Shown here piece after piece: positions 13,201 through 15,238 of a stretch of 15,238 bases of DNA. Made by a program: the position numbers and the translations under genes. The stretch's first letter is position 1; every line of letters starts with the position of its first letter. Source of the stretch: an uncultured Phascolarctobacterium sp. (GTDB lineage: Bacteria > Bacillota > Negativicutes > Acidaminococcales > Acidaminococcaceae); the NCBI GenBank assembly GCA_900544885.1, contig UQWU01000043.1, positions 1-15,238 on the forward strand, written 5' to 3'. The notes beneath the pieces are model-generated. The model did no database searches. It worked only from the letters and a program-made list of their open reading frames with translations, and was not told where the DNA came from.

Positions 13201-15238
13201 TTAAATTTCAAAATTAGCAGATAATACAACTGTACGCGGAGCACCTAAGCTCAAGCTGCTACTGCCGGAACGAGCATTCCAATAATCTTTGCCGCCTAAG
13301 TTATAGCACATTAAATCTAAACTTACAGGGGTATTATTCCATTTAGTTTTATAAGAAGCACCTAAATCAAACTTAGCATATGACGGAACATCTAAAGTAC
13401 CAGATTTAATAGTAGAAGAACCAAGATATGTCATTCTACCAATCAAAGATAAATCGTCATTAGGATGATAAATAGCGCCGACACTAGCAGACCATTCTGC
13501 TGCACCATCGATTCTATTTCCTTTATTATCTTTAGCATCTAAATACATAGCGCCACCAATTAAATCCCATTTATCAGATAAATTGCCAGTAAAGCCCCAT
13601 TCAAAACCTTTATTTTCCTGTTCGCCATCTTGTACTAAATATTTATCACCATTGATATATTTATCTACATTATTAGCTTGAGTAATTTTAAAAGCAGAGA
13701 AAGTATTCATGAAATTGCCAGTTTTTACTTTTACACCAATTTCATCTTGTTTAGTTTTTGCCGGATCCAACATTTCACCAGCATTTTTATAACCTTTATT
13801 AGTAGAAACCATACTACCCATACCAAAGCTTTCGCTATGATCTGCATATACAGTAACAACAGGAGATACCTGATAACTTACAGCAATTGTCGGACAAATT
13901 GCATCAGATTCTTCACTTGTTTTACCTACAGGATTTTTAGTAGCTTTGTGACCATGTAAACCTAAAGTAACACTCAATTTATCGTCAAGAGCTTTCAGAT
14001 TATCTACGATATGCCAGCCGGTCATTTGTGCAGTTTGGCTAGCAGCAGGATCATAAGAAGGTCTCGGTAAAGACGGCCACCAATTATTTTGGTGAATATT
14101 GCCTGTTCCTTCCCATTTGCCATTATTAGCATAATCATTATTTTGGCTGAGATTGTAATCATACCAAGTTTTATCAGCACCAATTAAATATTCATTCTTT
14201 ACAGAACCAATATTAAAATCACCTTTAATTCCGGCACCAACATATTTTTTAGTCAATGCCAAAGGATAGTTAGTCATACTGATTGTAAAATCACCTTGAT
14301 TATTAATAATAGTAGGATTACCATCAACATAACCATACCAATCTTCTCTATGGTAACCTGCATTTAAATAAGCATTAACATGCTCACTCAATTTTTGTTC
14401 GTGATTTAAAGCAACCATCCAGTTATCATATTCATTATAAGACCAATCCGGTTTATAAATTTGGCTAGCATCAGGAGCATCAGGTAAAGAAGTTACTCCT
14501 TTGCCAAAAGAAAATGCACCCATACCACCTTTATGGTCAGTATGATCATACGCAATCAATAAGTTAGAAGTAGATTTTTCACTTTTTTGGTCTAAATTCA
14601 AAGAAAAAGCTTGGCGTTCAAGATTTTCGCCATCAATAGCAGTATCACCGCTAATATTGCTTGCGGTCACACGTACGCCAAATTGGTCATCATCACCGAA
14701 GCGTCTACCAACATCTAAAGCTTCTTCCATAGAAGAACCGCCAAGATAAGAAATTTTTACATTGCTATTGCCTTCACTGCTTGCAACCTTAGATTGTAAA
14801 TTAACAGAACCAGCAGCAGCTTCAGAAAAAGCAGTAGCATTAACACCTAAATTAGGACCGGAAATAACGCTGGCACTATCAGCCCAATAATAGGGGATAT
14901 TTTCTTGGCATAATAAACCAGGGATACCATTGACATAATAAGCGTGACCAGATTGATAAATACCACGAATAGTTAAATCAGTATAGGTACCACCTCTATC
15001 AGCACGAACAGACGGATCTAAAGATAATGCATCAGATAAACCTGTATTGGGAGCAGCAAAAGTAGTAAGTGTTTTATTACTAAATTCACTAATAGTCATA
15101 GGCGCATTCATAACATCCTGTTTGCCCATTAAGCCAACTTGAGCTTTTTCTTTGACAAAACCTCCAGGTAATACATCACCACTACCTTCAACGACAACTT
15201 CTTCCAATTGACCATGCATGGTTTCTTCTGCAGATGCA
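13201..15238 (-). CDS. TonB-dependent outer-membrane receptor (5' end outside window)
   Basis: About 678 codons are visible, and the frame stays open to the window edge. An in-frame ATG at 15219 is internal: ASAEETMHGQ just before it looks like a signal-peptidase site with the signal peptide lying outside. A TonB box (LEEVVVEG) follows. The plug domain runs to about residue 130 (DALSLDPSVRADRGG, LTIRGIYQSGHAYYVNGIPG, AAAGSVNLQSK). The rest is a 22-strand-type barrel ending APRTVVLSANFEI, the usual C-terminal pattern. It is most like ferric-siderophore receptors of the FhuA/FhuE type, but the ligand cannot be assigned. It would pass a large chelate or cofactor to the binding protein encoded downstream. 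Presence of such a receptor is the main evidence for an outer membrane in this organism. Confidence 0.92.
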   Translation of the reverse strand, partial: ASAEETMHGQLEEVVVEGSGDVLPGGFVKEKAQVGLMGKQDVMNAPMTISEFSNKTLTTFAAPNTGLSDALSLDPSVRADRGGTYTDLTIRGIYQSGHAYYVNGIPGLLCQENIPYYWADSASVISGPNLGVNATAFSEAAAGSVNLQSKVASSEGNSNVKISYLGGSSMEEALDVGRRFGDDDQFGVRVTASNISGDTAIDGENLERQAFSLNLDQKSEKSTSNLLIAYDHTDHKGGMGAFSFGKGVTSLPDAPDASQIYKPDWSYNEYDNWMVALNHEQKLSEHVNAYLNAGYHREDWYGYVDGNPTIINNQGDFTISMTNYPLALTKKYVGAGIKGDFNIGSVKNEYLIGADKTWYDYNLSQNNDYANNGKWEGTGNIHQNNWWPSLPRPSYDPAASQTAQMTGWHIVDNLKALDDKLSVTLGLHGHKATKNPVGKTSEESDAICPTIAVSYQVSPVVTVYADHSESFGMGSMVSTNKGYKNAGEMLDPAKTKQDEIGVKVKTGNFMNTFSAFKITQANNVDKYINGDKYLVQDGEQENKGFEWGFTGNLSDKWDLIGGAMYLDAKDNKGNRIDGAAEWSASVGAIYHPNDDLSLIGRMTYLGSSTIKSGTLDVPSYAKFDLGASYKTKWNNTPVSLDLMCYNLGGKDYWNARSGSSSLSLGAPRTVVLSANFEI

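Overview
The window is AT-rich and nearly every gene lies on the minus strand. It combines genes of low-GC Firmicutes type with a TonB-dependent outer-membrane receptor that has a signal-peptidase-like site and a TonB box. That mix points to a diderm Firmicute (Negativicutes, possibly Acidaminococcaceae). This is an inference from gene content, and no species-level marker is present.

Layout, right to left, which is the direction of transcription. (1) 15238-9301: uptake block. It holds a TonB-dependent receptor (5' end outside the window), a strong hairpin terminator, then a tightly packed ABC importer of the FecCD/BtuCD type: permease, ATPase, second permease, substrate-binding protein. (2) 9288-8123: an IS30-family element with a transposase broken by about five frameshifts. 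It is flanked by a 14-bp direct repeat and sits exactly between the binding-protein stop codon and the next gene. (3) 8099-4542: two nitrogenase component-1-like subunits and a NifB-like radical SAM protein, with overlapping ends. Removing the IS leaves only 21 nt between the binding protein and the first nitrogenase-like gene, so blocks 1 and 3 were probably one continuous cluster. (4) 4458-4163: a free-standing unit of promoter, 44-residue peptide with nine cysteines, and terminator. (5) 4122-1920: a DAHP-synthase-like protein that lacks several active-site residues, a protein equal to domain 2 of EPSP synthase only, and an AroQ chorismate mutase with its key residues. (6) 1759-1643: a 38-residue ORF with an excellent Shine-Dalgarno sequence. 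(7) 1403-216: a divergent dicarboxylate/amino-acid symporter with its own promoter and terminator. (8) 101-1: the 3' end of another IS30-family element on the plus strand.

The most interesting unit is the uptake block plus the nitrogenase-like/NifB-like block. NifB builds the Fe-S-carbide core of nitrogenase-type cofactors, so its presence suggests that the D/K-like pair carries or processes such a cofactor. The pair lacks the residues expected of a dinitrogen-reducing NifDK, and no NifH reductase gene is in the window. A reasonable hypothesis is an uncharacterised nitrogenase-like reductase or cofactor scaffold coupled to import of a metal chelate, tetrapyrrole or other large substrate through the outer membrane. 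The second point of interest is the aro-like trio, where two of three members look catalytically disabled although their reading frames are intact.
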